A DNA stretch of 64,000 nucleotides from positions 1,302,001 to 1,366,000 of the forward strand of contig NZ_CP124681.1 of assembly GCF_029961765.1 (NCBI RefSeq), written 5' to 3'. The stretch is from Nocardioides sp. QY071 (lineage in GTDB: Bacteria; Actinomycetota; Actinomycetes; Propionibacteriales; Nocardioidaceae). A program made the position numbers and the translations under genes. The notes beneath the pieces are model-generated. The model saw only the letters and a list, made by a program, of their open reading frames with translations, did not search any database and was not told where the DNA came from. Positions 16,437 to 25,956 of this stretch are shown one piece after another (position 1 is the stretch's first letter; every line of letters starts with the position of its first letter).

Positions 16437-17315
16437 TCAGATCCCGATCGGGTGCCACACCGTCTTCTGCTCGACGAACGCCGTCATGGGGCTCAGGCCC
16501 GGCTCGGCGGTCCAGTCGGGTTCGGCGTCCGGCGCTCGGCGTACCCGCTTGAGGTTGTCGGCCGCCGCCACCTCCAGCGAGGTCGCCAGCTCGGCGGCGT
16601 TGTCGAGGCCCGCGACGCCGCACAGGTCGATCGCGTTGACGTCCATGTGGGCGGCCAGCCAGGGGCCGAGCGCCGAGGCGTCGCCGGTGAGGATGTTGAC
16701 CACGCCACCGGGGACGTCGGAGGTCGCGAGCACCTCGGAGAAGGTGACGGCCGGCAACGGACGTGAGTACGACGACACGACGACCGCCACGTTGCCGGTC
16801 ACGATGACGGGCGCGACGACCGACACCAGGCCCAGCAGCGAGGACTCCTGCGGGGCGAGGACGCCGACGACACCGGTCGGCTCGGGGGCGGTGTGGTTGA
16901 AGAACGGGCCGGCGACCGGGTTGGCGTTGCCGATCACCTGGGCGAGCTTGTCGGCCCATCCGGCGTACCAGACGAGGCGGTCGACCGCGGCGTCGACCTG
17001 GCCCCGCGCGGCGGCGGCGGAGACACCCTCGGACTGGCGGACGGCGTCCTCGAACTGCGGGCGACGGTCCTCCATCACCTCGGCGATCCGGTAGACGATC
17101 TGGCCGCGGTTGTAGGCCGTCCGCGACGACCAGGGGCCGAAGGCCTTGCGGGCCGCGACGACCGCGTCGCGCACGTCCTTGCGCGAGGCGAGGGAGGCGT
17201 TGGCCACGAACTTCCCCTTGCTGTCGGTGACCTCGTAGGAGTGGCCCGACTCCGAGCGGGGGAACGCGCCGCCGATGTAGAGCTTGTAGGTCTTGCGCAC
17301 GTCGATGCGAGCCAT
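16437..17315 (-). CDS. Short aldehyde dehydrogenase-like protein lacking the catalytic domain
   Basis: At 292 aa it is far shorter than a normal aldehyde dehydrogenase (about 480). It keeps the N-terminal cofactor-domain features (TYKLYIGGAFPRSESG, VWYAGWADKLAQV, GVVGVLAPQESSLLG, PGGVVNILTG) but has no LELGG and no catalytic Cys segment. Its ATG overlaps the stop of the full ALDH (TGATG), so they are co-translated. Together the two proteins total 770 aa. This matches ALDH16-type enzymes, in which a complete ALDH domain is fused to a second, incomplete one. A partner or structural subunit is the likely role. Confidence 0.82.
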   Translation of the reverse strand: MARIDVRKTYKLYIGGAFPRSESGHSYEVTDSKGKFVANASLASRKDVRDAVVAARKAFGPWSSRTAYNRGQIVYRIAEVMEDRRPQFEDAVRQSEGVSAAAARGQVDAAVDRLVWYAGWADKLAQVIGNANPVAGPFFNHTAPEPTGVVGVLAPQESSLLGLVSVVAPVIVTGNVAVVVSSYSRPLPAVTFSEVLATSDVPGGVVNILTGDASALGPWLAAHMDVNAIDLCGVAGLDNAAELATSLEVAAADNLKRVRRAPDAEPDWTAEPGLSPMTAFVEQKTVWHPIGI

Positions 17316-18751
17316 CAGGCGTCTGCCTCCTTCAGGTAGGCGGCGAGACCCTGGCGCCCGCCCTCGCGGCCGTAGCCGGACTCCTTGTAGCCGCCGAACG
17401 GGCTGGCCGGGTCGAACTTGTTGAACGTGTTGGCCCACACCACGCCGGCCCGCAGCTGGGAGGCCATGTGTAGGATCCGCGAGCCCTTCTCGGTCCACAC
17501 GCCGGCGGAGAGGCCGTACGGCGTGTTGTTGGCCTTCTCGATCGCCTCGGCGGGAGTGCGGAAGGTCAGCACCGACAGCACCGGGCCGAACACCTCGTCG
17601 CGGGCGATCCGGTGGGCCTGGGTGACGCCGGTGAAGATCGTCGGCGGGAACCAGAAGCCGGAGGAGGGCAGCTCGCACGCCGGCGCCCAGCGCTCGGCAC
17701 CCTCCGCCTCGCCGATGTCGGAGAGCTCGCGGATCCGCTCGAGCTGCTCGCGGGAGTTGATCGCACCGATGTCGGTGTTCTTGTCGAGCGGGTCGCCGAC
17801 ACGCAATGTGCCCATCCGGCGCTTCAGCCGGCCGAGCACCTCGTCGGTCACCGACTCCTGGACCAGCAGCCGTGAGCCCGCGCAGCAGACGTGACCCTGG
17901 TTGAAGAAGATGCCGCCGACGATGCCCTCGACCGCCTGGTCGATGGGGGCGTCGTCGAACACGATGTTGGCGGCCTTGCCGCCCAGCTCGAGGGTGGCCA
18001 ACTTGTCGGTGCCGGCGATGGCACGCGCGATGGCCTTGCCGACGGCGGTCGAGCCGGTGAACGCGACCTTGTCGACGTCGGGGTGGGAGACCACGGCCTG
18101 GCCGGTCGAGCCGGCGCCGGTGACGATGTTGACGACACCCGGCGGCAGGTCGGCCTGCTGGCAGATCTCCGCGAACAGCAGCGCCGTCAGCGGCGTGGTC
18201 TCGGCCGGCTTGAGCACGACCGTGTTGCCGCACGCCAGCGCGGGCGCGACCTTCCACGCCAGCATGAGCAGCGGGAAGTTCCACGGGATGACCTGGCCCG
18301 CGACGCCCAGCGGCTGCGGGTTCGGCCCGAGTCCGGCGTGGTCGAGCTTGTCGGCCCAGCCGGCGTAGTAGAAGAAGTGCGCGGCGACGACGGGTACGTC
18401 GACGTCGCGGCTCTCCTTGATCGGCTTGCCGTTGTCGATCGACTCCAGCACCGCCAGCTCACGCGCGCGCTCCTGGATGATCCGGGCGATCCGGAACAGG
18501 TACTTGGCCCGCTCCTTGCCCGACATCCGTGACCAGCCTCGGAACGCGCGCCGGGCCGCCCGGACGGCCAGGTCGACGTCGGCGTCCGACGCCTCGGCGA
18601 TCTCCGCGAGAGTCTCCTCGGTGGCCGGGTTGACGGTCTTGAACGACGACCCGCGGCCGTCGACGAACTCGCCGTCGATGAACAGGCCGTAGGAGGGCCT
18701 GATGTCGACGATGCTCCGCGACTCCGGAGCCGGTGCGTACTCGAATGCCAT
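17315..18751 (-). CDS. Aldehyde dehydrogenase (catalytic, ALDH16-like N-terminal part)
   Basis: The 478-aa protein is full length, with VIPWNFPLLMLAWKVAPALA (oxyanion Asn), the catalytic Glu255 in LELGGK, the catalytic Cys289 in NQGHVCCAGSR and the EVFGPVLSV segment. It would oxidise an aldehyde to the acid with NAD(P)+. It follows deoC by 15 nt and precedes the truncated ALDH with a 1-nt overlap. Acetaldehyde or glyceraldehyde-type products of deoxyribose breakdown are therefore plausible substrates, by context only. Confidence 0.92.
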   Translation of the reverse strand: MAFEYAPAPESRSIVDIRPSYGLFIDGEFVDGRGSSFKTVNPATEETLAEIAEASDADVDLAVRAARRAFRGWSRMSGKERAKYLFRIARIIQERARELAVLESIDNGKPIKESRDVDVPVVAAHFFYYAGWADKLDHAGLGPNPQPLGVAGQVIPWNFPLLMLAWKVAPALACGNTVVLKPAETTPLTALLFAEICQQADLPPGVVNIVTGAGSTGQAVVSHPDVDKVAFTGSTAVGKAIARAIAGTDKLATLELGGKAANIVFDDAPIDQAVEGIVGGIFFNQGHVCCAGSRLLVQESVTDEVLGRLKRRMGTLRVGDPLDKNTDIGAINSREQLERIRELSDIGEAEGAERWAPACELPSSGFWFPPTIFTGVTQAHRIARDEVFGPVLSVLTFRTPAEAIEKANNTPYGLSAGVWTEKGSRILHMASQLRAGVVWANTFNKFDPASPFGGYKESGYGREGGRQGLAAYLKEADA

Positions 18752-18766
18752 GTTCAGATCCCTCGG

Positions 18767-19729
18767 TCAGTCCAGGGTGAAGTAGTCGGGACCGCTGTAG
18801 CGGCCGGTGGTCATCTTCGTGCGCTGCATGAGCAGGTCGTTGAGCAGCGTCGAGGCACCGAAGCGGAACCAGTCCGGGTCGAGCCAGTCGTCGCCGGCGA
18901 TCTCGTTGACCATCACGAGGTACTTGATCGCGTCCTTGGCGGTGCGGATGCCGCCCGCCGGCTTCACGCCGATCTGGACGCCGGTCGCCTCGCGGAAGTC
19001 GCGGACCGCCTCCAGCATCACCAGGGTGACCGGCAGGGTGGCGGCCGGCTGCACCTTGCCGGTGGAGGTCTTGATGAAGTCGGTGCCGGCCAGCATCGCC
19101 AGCCACGACGCGCGTCGTACGTTGTCGTAGGTCTGCAGCTCACCGGTCTCGAAGATCACCTTGAGGTGGGCGTGCGAGCCGTCGGGGCGCACGCACGCCT
19201 CGCGGGTCGCGACGATCTCCTCGAAGACCTGCAGGTAGCGACCGGCCAGGAACGCCCCACGGTCGATCACCATGTCGATCTCGTCGGCGCCGTTGGCCAC
19301 TGCGTCGCGGGTGTCGGCGAGCTTGACGTCCATCGACGCCCGGCCGCTGGGGAACGCCGTGGCGACCGCGGCCACGTTGACCTGCGAGCCGACGATCGCC
19401 TTCACCTCGCCCACCAGGTCGCCGTAGACGCACACGGCCGCCACGGACGGGCAGGTCGGGTCGGCGGGGTCCGGGCGCAGCGCCTTGTTGGCGAGCGCGC
19501 GCACCTTGCCGGGGGTGTCCTGGCCCTCGAGCGTGGTCAGGTCGACCATCCGGATCGCCAGGTCGAGGGCCCAGGCCTTCGCCGTGGTCTTGATCGAGCG
19601 GGTCCCGAGCCCCGCGGCCCTCGCCTCGGCACCGACCTGGTCGACGCCGGGCAGTCCGTGTAGGAACCGGCGCAGCGAGGCGTCGCTCGCCGTCACTTCG
19701 GAGTACGCCGCGAGGGCGGAGGTGGGCAT
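18767..19729 (-). CDS. deoC: Deoxyribose-phosphate aldolase
   Basis: The 320-aa protein has the Schiff-base Lys220 in TDFIKTSTGKV, the second Lys in GVKPAGGIRT and the acidic ADEIDMV segment, all DeoC hallmarks. It cleaves 2-deoxyribose-5-phosphate to acetaldehyde and glyceraldehyde-3-phosphate. At 320 aa it is the long form found in many actinobacteria. The two ALDH genes follow in the same direction. The start is supported by TATGCT 6 nt upstream, which overlaps the -10 of the divergent PH-domain gene. Confidence 0.95.
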   Translation of the reverse strand: MPTSALAAYSEVTASDASLRRFLHGLPGVDQVGAEARAAGLGTRSIKTTAKAWALDLAIRMVDLTTLEGQDTPGKVRALANKALRPDPADPTCPSVAAVCVYGDLVGEVKAIVGSQVNVAAVATAFPSGRASMDVKLADTRDAVANGADEIDMVIDRGAFLAGRYLQVFEEIVATREACVRPDGSHAHLKVIFETGELQTYDNVRRASWLAMLAGTDFIKTSTGKVQPAATLPVTLVMLEAVRDFREATGVQIGVKPAGGIRTAKDAIKYLVMVNEIAGDDWLDPDWFRFGASTLLNDLLMQRTKMTTGRYSGPDYFTLD

Positions 19730-19735
19730 GCCGTC

Positions 19736-19745
19736 AGCATAGGGT
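19736..19745. promoter_or_regulatory. Bidirectional promoter with overlapping -10 elements (deoC / PH-domain gene)
   Basis: The 10 bp AGCATAGGGT contain TATGCT on the minus strand (6 nt before the deoC ATG) and TAGGGT on the plus strand (7 nt before the GTG at 19753), sharing two base pairs. The start codons are only 23 bp apart, so both messages would be leaderless and divergent. Confidence 0.5.
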
Positions 19746-19752
19746 TGTAGAC

Positions 19753-20325
19753 GTGCAGAACGAAGGTGTCGAGAAGGTCGAGCGCTACAGCTCCGGCGGC
19801 CTGGTCATGGGCGTGACCGGACTTGTCCTGGTGGCCGCCGTGCTGATCTACGGACTGGTCGACGACGAAGCCGGCTTCGCGCCGTGGGCGTTCCCTTTCT
19901 GCCTGCTGCTCGGTGCGCTGATCTGGCTGGTCATGGTCCGGCCCGCGGTGCGGCTGCACCACGACGAGCTCGAGCTGCGCAACGTGCTGCACTCGCGCTG
20001 GGTGCCCTTCGCCGAGATCACCGGCGTGGAGATCACCCAGGTGACCGTGGTCAGCGTCGGCGAGCAGCGGTACGTCGGCAGCGGGTTCGGCCGCACCCGC
20101 GGGACCATCCGCAAGGACCGCCACGCCTCCCACGACACCCCGCTCGAGAAGCGGTCCACCGCCTGGCTGATCCAGGACAAGATCGAGCGCAAGGTCGCCA
20201 CCGCCCGCGAGCGCCGTACGACGGCCGAGGGTGTCGCGGAGGTGCGCCACGCCTGGGCGTGGCCCGAGATCGTGGTGGTCGGCGTGCTCGCGGTGGCGAC
20301 CGTCGTCCTGGCCCTCGTCGGCTGA
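19753..20325 (+). CDS. PH-domain membrane protein
   Basis: A GTG start gives 190 aa. Two hydrophobic segments (about 18-36, VTGLVLVAAVLIYGLV, and 44-62) precede a bacterial PH-like domain (LHHDELELRNVLHSRWVPFAEITGVE, about 67-130). A third hydrophobic segment closes the protein (WPEIVVVGVLAVATVVLALVG). Such proteins are common in actinobacteria and lack a defined role. The gene is divergent from deoC through a shared promoter and is followed 30 nt later by the FKBP gene. Confidence 0.8.
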   Translation: MQNEGVEKVERYSSGGLVMGVTGLVLVAAVLIYGLVDDEAGFAPWAFPFCLLLGALIWLVMVRPAVRLHHDELELRNVLHSRWVPFAEITGVEITQVTVVSVGEQRYVGSGFGRTRGTIRKDRHASHDTPLEKRSTAWLIQDKIERKVATARERRTTAEGVAEVRHAWAWPEIVVVGVLAVATVVLALVG

Positions 20326-20342
20326 CGGTTTCGCACCGTTCG

Positions 20343-20348
20343 TAGGCT
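20343..20348 (+). promoter_or_regulatory. Leaderless-type -10 hexamer (TAGGCT) before the FKBP gene
   Basis: TAGGCT ends 7 nt before the ATG at 20356, in the 30-bp gap after the PH-domain gene. Confidence 0.4.
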
Positions 20349-20355
20349 GCACCCC

Positions 20356-20913
20356 ATGCAGACCCGTGTCCGGCTGGCCGCCGCCGCCCTCCTGTCGCTG
20401 TCCGTGCTCGCCACCAGTGCCTGTGGCGACGATGGGGAGGAGAAGGCCGCCGACACCTCGTCGTCCGCCCCGACCGGCTCGTCCGCCCCGACCACCCCGA
20501 CCGCGGAGTGCACGGCCGACGACATCACGGTCGAGGGCGACTTCGGCAGCACGCCGACGATCACCATCCCCGACGACTGCGCGCCCCCGACCACCCTGCT
20601 GAGCAAGGACCTGGTCACCGGCAGCGGTCCGGCCGCGAAGACGGGCGACACCGTCGAGACGAACTACCACCTGGTCACGTGGTCGGACAAGCAGGTGCTC
20701 GACAGCTCCTTCGAGCGCGGCGAGACCTTCCCGCTGGAGAACCTCGGCAACGCGCCGGTCATCGACGGCTGGAACCAGGGCCTGATCGGCGTCCAGAAGG
20801 GCACCCGCCGGCTGCTGGTCGTCCCGCCGGACCTGGGCTACGGCCAGGGCGGCAACGGCGTCGCGCCGAACGAGACCCTCGTCTTCGTCGTCGACGCGGT
20901 CTCGATCAGCTGA
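20356..20913 (+). CDS. FKBP-type peptidyl-prolyl isomerase lipoprotein
   Basis: The 185-aa protein begins with a lipoprotein signal peptide ending in the lipobox ATSAC (Cys23). A Ser/Thr/Pro-rich linker (about 30-50) is followed by an FKBP domain (about 82-185) with GDTVETNYHLVTWSDKQVLDSSF, VIDGWNQGLIGVQKGTRRLLVVPPDLGYG and ETLVFVVDAV. It should act outside the membrane as a prolyl isomerase or chaperone. The phosphosugar mutase is convergent, 12 nt away, and I see no terminator between them. Confidence 0.92.
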   Translation: MQTRVRLAAAALLSLSVLATSACGDDGEEKAADTSSSAPTGSSAPTTPTAECTADDITVEGDFGSTPTITIPDDCAPPTTLLSKDLVTGSGPAAKTGDTVETNYHLVTWSDKQVLDSSFERGETFPLENLGNAPVIDGWNQGLIGVQKGTRRLLVVPPDLGYGQGGNGVAPNETLVFVVDAVSIS

Positions 20914-20925
20914 CGCCTCTGACCG

Positions 20926-22596
20926 TCAGATCCCCGCTGCGGCGGCGATGTCGGCCCGCAACGCGGTGAGCCGCGTCGCCGCCTCGGCCCGGGCCGAGGC
21001 GACGTCGCCGTCGACCACGGGGACCACGACCTCGAGGTAGCACTTGAGCTTGGGCTCGGTGCCGCTGGGACGTACGACGACCCGGCTGCCGTCCGCGGTG
21101 CGGTAGCGCAGCCCGTCGGTCGGCGGCAGCTGCGCCGACCCGGCGGCGAGGTCGTCGGCGGCGGTGACCGCCGAGCCACCGAGGGTGGCCGGCGGTGCCT
21201 CGCGCAGGCGAGCCATGGCGGTCGCGATCTCGCCGAGGTCGGTGACCCGCACCGAGAGCTGGTCGGTCGCGTGCAGGCCGTGGGTGACGGCGATGTCGTC
21301 GAGCAGGTCGAGCAGGCTCCGCCCCGCGGCCTTGGCCTCGGCGGCGATCTCGCACAGCAGCAGGGCCGCGGACACGCCGTCCTTGTCGGAGACGTGGGTC
21401 GGGTCGACGCAGTAGCCCAGCGCCTCCTCGTAGCCGAACACCAGCTCCGGCAGGCGGCCGATCCACTTGAAGCCGGTGAGCGTCTCGGCGTACCGCTGCC
21501 CGTGGGCCTTCGCCATCGTGCCGAGCAGCGACGACGACACGATCGAGGTGGCGTAGACGCCGGTGCGGCCGGCCCGCAGCAGGTGGTCGGCGAGCAGCGC
21601 CCCCACCTCGTCGCCGCGCAGCATCCGCCACCCGTCCGGGCCGGGTACGGCGGCCGCGCACCTGTCGGCGTCGGGGTCGTTGGCGATGACGATGTCGGCC
21701 CCGGTCTGCTCCGCCAGCGCGACTGCGCGGTCGATGGCGCCGGGCTCCTCCGGGTTGGGGAAGGCGACGGTCGGGAAGTCCGGGTCGGGCGCCTCCTGCT
21801 CGGCGACGACCTGCGGCGCCGCGAAGCCCGCGGTCTCCAGCACGCTCGGCAGCGCGCCGCCGCCGACGCCGTGCAGCGGCGTGTAGACGATCGTCAGGTC
21901 GCGCGGCCCGTCGGCGGCGATCGCGGCGACCGTGTCGAGGTAGGCGTCGACGATCCCGTCGTCGAGCACCCGGCCGCCGGTCGTGCCCAGCGGCACCCGC
22001 GCGACCGACTCCAGGTTGCCGACGGCCGCGATCCGCGCTGCGATCTCGGTGTCGGCCGGCGGCACGATCTGGCTGCCGTCGCCGAGATAGACCTTGTAGC
22101 CGTTGTCCTGCGGCGGGTTGTGGCTCGCGGTCACCATCACGCCGGCCGCGCAGCCGAGCTCGCGGATCGCGAAGGCCAGCAAGGGGGTCGGCAGCGGCCG
22201 GGGGAGCAGCAGCGGCTTGAGGCCGGCGCCGGCCATCACCTCGGCGGTGTCGTGGGCGAAGACGTCGGAGTTGTGGCGGGCGTCGTACCCGATCACGACG
22301 GGGGTGCCCGGGGCGGTGCCGGTGTCGAGGAGGTACGCCGCCAGGCCGGCCGCCGCGCGCAGCACGACGACCCGGTTCATCCGGTTGGGGCCGGCGCCGA
22401 GTGCGCCGCGCAGGCCCGCGGTACCGAACTCGAGGGTGCCGCGGAAGCGGTCGGCGAGATCGGCGCGGGCGGCGGCGTCGCCGGCCTCGACGGCCGCGAT
22501 CACCCGGACCAGCTCGTCGCGGGTCTGGACGTCGGGGTCCTCGGCGAGCCAGGACTGGGCCCGGGTGAGCAGGACGTCGGTGTCAGGCGTGGTCAC
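20926..22596 (-). CDS. Phosphosugar mutase (phosphomannomutase/phosphoglucomutase family)
   Basis: The GTG at 22596 gives 556 aa with all four alpha-D-phosphohexomutase motifs: the phosphoserine loop TASHNP (Ser158), the metal loop NDPDADR (near 310), the sugar loop GYEEALGY and the phosphate loop RPSGTEPKLK. The length fits the PgcA/phosphopentomutase-like subgroup. In this nucleoside-salvage context, interconversion of (deoxy)ribose-1- and -5-phosphate is possible. The frame is open upstream to 24669, but only as antisense of the oxidoreductase gene. TACGGT 6 nt before the GTG supports the start. Confidence 0.92.
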   Translation of the reverse strand: MTTPDTDVLLTRAQSWLAEDPDVQTRDELVRVIAAVEAGDAAARADLADRFRGTLEFGTAGLRGALGAGPNRMNRVVVLRAAAGLAAYLLDTGTAPGTPVVIGYDARHNSDVFAHDTAEVMAGAGLKPLLLPRPLPTPLLAFAIRELGCAAGVMVTASHNPPQDNGYKVYLGDGSQIVPPADTEIAARIAAVGNLESVARVPLGTTGGRVLDDGIVDAYLDTVAAIAADGPRDLTIVYTPLHGVGGGALPSVLETAGFAAPQVVAEQEAPDPDFPTVAFPNPEEPGAIDRAVALAEQTGADIVIANDPDADRCAAAVPGPDGWRMLRGDEVGALLADHLLRAGRTGVYATSIVSSSLLGTMAKAHGQRYAETLTGFKWIGRLPELVFGYEEALGYCVDPTHVSDKDGVSAALLLCEIAAEAKAAGRSLLDLLDDIAVTHGLHATDQLSVRVTDLGEIATAMARLREAPPATLGGSAVTAADDLAAGSAQLPPTDGLRYRTADGSRVVVRPSGTEPKLKCYLEVVVPVVDGDVASARAEAATRLTALRADIAAAAGI

Positions 22597-22602
22597 CGGC
22601 CC

Positions 22603-22641
22603 ACCGTAGCCCTGTCGCAGACGGCGGCGCGGGGTTAGGTT
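22603..22641. promoter_or_regulatory. Divergent leaderless-type promoters (phosphosugar mutase / YdeP-FdhF gene)
   Basis: TACGGT on the minus strand (22603-22608) ends 6 nt before the GTG at 22596. TAGGTT on the plus strand (22636-22641) ends 6 nt before the ATG at 22648. The 51-bp gap has no ribosome-binding site on either side. Confidence 0.45.
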
Positions 22642-22647
22642 CGCTGC

Positions 22648-24912
22648 ATGGCGGATCAAAGCTGGTCGCAGAAGGACTACCACCATCCGGCAGCCGGCTG
22701 GGGGGCCGCGATCTCGGTCAACAAGGTGCTCGCGAAGGAGCACGCGTTCGGGCGCGGCCGTGCCGCGATGTTCCGGATGAACCACGAGAACGACGGCTTC
22801 GACTGCCCGGGTTGTGCGTGGCCCGACGACCTCAAGGGCCTCAAGCTCGACATCTGCGAGAACGGCATCAAGCACGTCGTGTGGGAGATGACCTCGAAGC
22901 GGGTGGACCGCGAGTTCTTCGCCGCCCACACGGTGACCGAGCTGGAGGGCTGGTCGGAGTTCGAGCTCGAGGACCAGGGCCGGCTGACCGAGCCGATGGT
23001 GTACGACGCCGCGTCCGACAAGTACGTCCCGATCAGCTGGTCCGACGCGTTCGCGCTCGTCGGCGCCGAGCTGCGCGCGCTCGACGACCCGGACCAGGCC
23101 TCCTTCTACACCTCGGGCCGGCTCGGCAACGAGGCCACCTTCCTCTACCAGCTCATGGCACGCGAGTACGGCACCAACAACCTGCCCGACTGCTCGAACA
23201 TGTGCCACGAGGCGTCCGGGCGGGCGCTGCAGGCCTCGCTCGGCACCGGCAAGGGCACCGCGGACCTCAAGGACTGGGAGACGGCGGACGCGCTGTTCAT
23301 CATGGGCGTCAACGCGGCGTCCAACGCGCCTCGGATGCTGACCGCGCTGACCGAGGCCTTCGACCGCGGCGCCCAGATAGTGCACGTGAACCCGCTCATC
23401 GAGGCCGCGTCGCGCAAGGCGATCATCCCGCACGAGATGGTCGACATGGCGCTGATGAAGGCCACTCGCACTGGCACGCTCAACCTGCAGGTTCGCCCCG
23501 GTGGCGACATGGCGCTGATGCGGGGGATGGCGAAGGCGCTGCTCGAGGAGTTCCGCAGCGACCCGAGGGCGCTCGACGTCGAGTTCATCGAGCGCTACAC
23601 GCACGGCTTCGAGGACTACCGGGACCTGGTCGAGGCGACGCCGTGGTCCACGCTCGTGGAGCAGTCGGGGCTGAAGGAGAAGGAGATCCGCAAGGCCGCC
23701 CGGATCTACTCGGAGGCCGACCGGACCCTGATCAGCTGGTGCCTGGGCGTCACCCAGCACGAGCACGGGCCTGACGCGATTCGCGAGATCGTCAACGTGC
23801 TGCTGCTGCGCGGCAACCTCGGCCGCGAGGGCGCCGGCCCGTCGCCGGTGCGCGGGCACAGCAACGTCCAGGGCAACCGCACCTGCGGCATCGACCACCG
23901 CCCGTCCGCCGACTTCCTCGACCGTCTCGATGCGGCGTGCGGGATCGAGGCGCCGCGCGAGCACGGCCGCGACACGGTCTCGACCATCGCCGGCATGCAC
24001 GACGGCACCATCAAGGTGTTCGTCGGGATGGGTGGCAACTTCGTGCTGGCGGCCCCGGACACGCCGTACACCGCCGAGGGGCTGCGCAACTGCGAGCTGA
24101 CGGTGCAGGTCAGCACCAAGCTCAACCGCAGCCATCTGGTTCACGGCCGCAAGGCGCTGATCCTGCCGTGCCTGGGCCGCACCGAGAAGGACGAGCAGAA
24201 GCACGGGCTGATGGAGACCTCGGTCGAGGACTCGATGAGCATGGTCCACCTGTCCCGTGGCAAGCGGAGGCCCGCATCGCCGCACCTCCTCTCGGAGCCG
24301 GCGATCATCGCCGGGATGGCGCGCGCGACGCTGCCGGACAGTGCGACGCCGTGGGACTGGTACGTCGACGACTACGACCGGATCCGCGACACCATGGCCA
24401 AGGCGCTGATCGGGTTCGAGGACTTCAACCGCCGGGTCCGGCTCCCGCTCGGGTTCCGGCTCAAGCAGCCCGCTCGGGAGCTGGTGTTCGGGACCCCGTC
24501 GGGGCGGGCGGAGTTCTCCTCCGCGCCGCTGCCCGACGTGATCCCGGCCGACGCCGACGTGCTGGTGCTGCAGACGATGCGCTCCCACGACCAGTGGAAC
24601 ACCACCATCTACTCCGACGACGACCGCTACCGCGGCGTCAAGAACCTGCGGACGCTGGTCTTCCTGCACAAGGACGACATGAGGGCGCGGGGCATCGAGC
24701 AGGGCGGCCAGGTCGACATCGTCGCCACCTGCAAGGACGGCACGACCCGCGAGCTGCGCGGCTACACGGCGCTCAGGTACGACCTGCCGCGGGGGAGCGC
24801 GGCCGGCTACATGCCGGAGATGAACGTGCTGATCGGTGCCGCCGACTACAGCGAGCAGAGCGACCAGCCGCTGATGAAGAACGTGAAGGTGCGGATCACC
24901 CCTGCTCGCTGA
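22648..24912 (+). CDS. FdhF/YdeP-family molybdopterin oxidoreductase
   Basis: The 754-aa protein matches the YdeP branch of formate-dehydrogenase-like enzymes. It has CPGCAWPDD (Cys53, Cys56), where catalytic homologues have an iron-sulfur site, then ASFYTSGRLGNEATFLYQL, the SNMCHEASGRAL segment near the molybdenum ligand position, and RGNLGREGAGPSPVRGHSNVQG. The bis-MGD-binding C-terminal domain follows (MRSHDQWNTTIY). YdeP proteins have been linked to acid or oxidative stress, and their true substrate is not settled. The MobA-like gene at 1.3 kb is a second molybdenum-related gene in the window. Confidence 0.9.
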   Translation: MADQSWSQKDYHHPAAGWGAAISVNKVLAKEHAFGRGRAAMFRMNHENDGFDCPGCAWPDDLKGLKLDICENGIKHVVWEMTSKRVDREFFAAHTVTELEGWSEFELEDQGRLTEPMVYDAASDKYVPISWSDAFALVGAELRALDDPDQASFYTSGRLGNEATFLYQLMAREYGTNNLPDCSNMCHEASGRALQASLGTGKGTADLKDWETADALFIMGVNAASNAPRMLTALTEAFDRGAQIVHVNPLIEAASRKAIIPHEMVDMALMKATRTGTLNLQVRPGGDMALMRGMAKALLEEFRSDPRALDVEFIERYTHGFEDYRDLVEATPWSTLVEQSGLKEKEIRKAARIYSEADRTLISWCLGVTQHEHGPDAIREIVNVLLLRGNLGREGAGPSPVRGHSNVQGNRTCGIDHRPSADFLDRLDAACGIEAPREHGRDTVSTIAGMHDGTIKVFVGMGGNFVLAAPDTPYTAEGLRNCELTVQVSTKLNRSHLVHGRKALILPCLGRTEKDEQKHGLMETSVEDSMSMVHLSRGKRRPASPHLLSEPAIIAGMARATLPDSATPWDWYVDDYDRIRDTMAKALIGFEDFNRRVRLPLGFRLKQPARELVFGTPSGRAEFSSAPLPDVIPADADVLVLQTMRSHDQWNTTIYSDDDRYRGVKNLRTLVFLHKDDMRARGIEQGGQVDIVATCKDGTTRELRGYTALRYDLPRGSAAGYMPEMNVLIGAADYSEQSDQPLMKNVKVRITPAR

Positions 24913-24928
24913 GTCGCGGCGGCCGGGC

Positions 24929-25918
<990 letters not shown>

Positions 25919-25925
25919 GTCGACC

Positions 25926-25956
25926 ATCGAACCCCTTGGAGCGCGCTCCAGGTCAA
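25926..25956 (-). promoter_or_regulatory. MerR-type promoter with 19-bp spacer and central 14-bp palindrome
   Basis: On the minus strand, -35 TTGACC (25956-25951) and -10 TTCGAT (25931-25926) are 19 bp apart. The spacer contains the perfect palindrome TGGAGCGCGCTCCA (25937-25950). An overlong spacer with a central dyad is the classic MerR-activated layout. Confidence 0.75.

Noticed and set aside
16437..17315. Truncated aldehyde dehydrogenase read as a pseudogene
   Set aside because: The frame is intact, is translationally coupled to the full ALDH and begins and ends cleanly. The pair fits a split ALDH16 architecture better than decay.
22597..24669. Minus-strand frame open for about 690 codons upstream of the phosphosugar mutase
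   Set aside because: It is the antisense of the YdeP/FdhF gene, low in conserved motifs and full of Arg, Gly and Asp. High GC content keeps such shadow frames open, and the mutase's motifs and -10 hexamer place its start at 22596.
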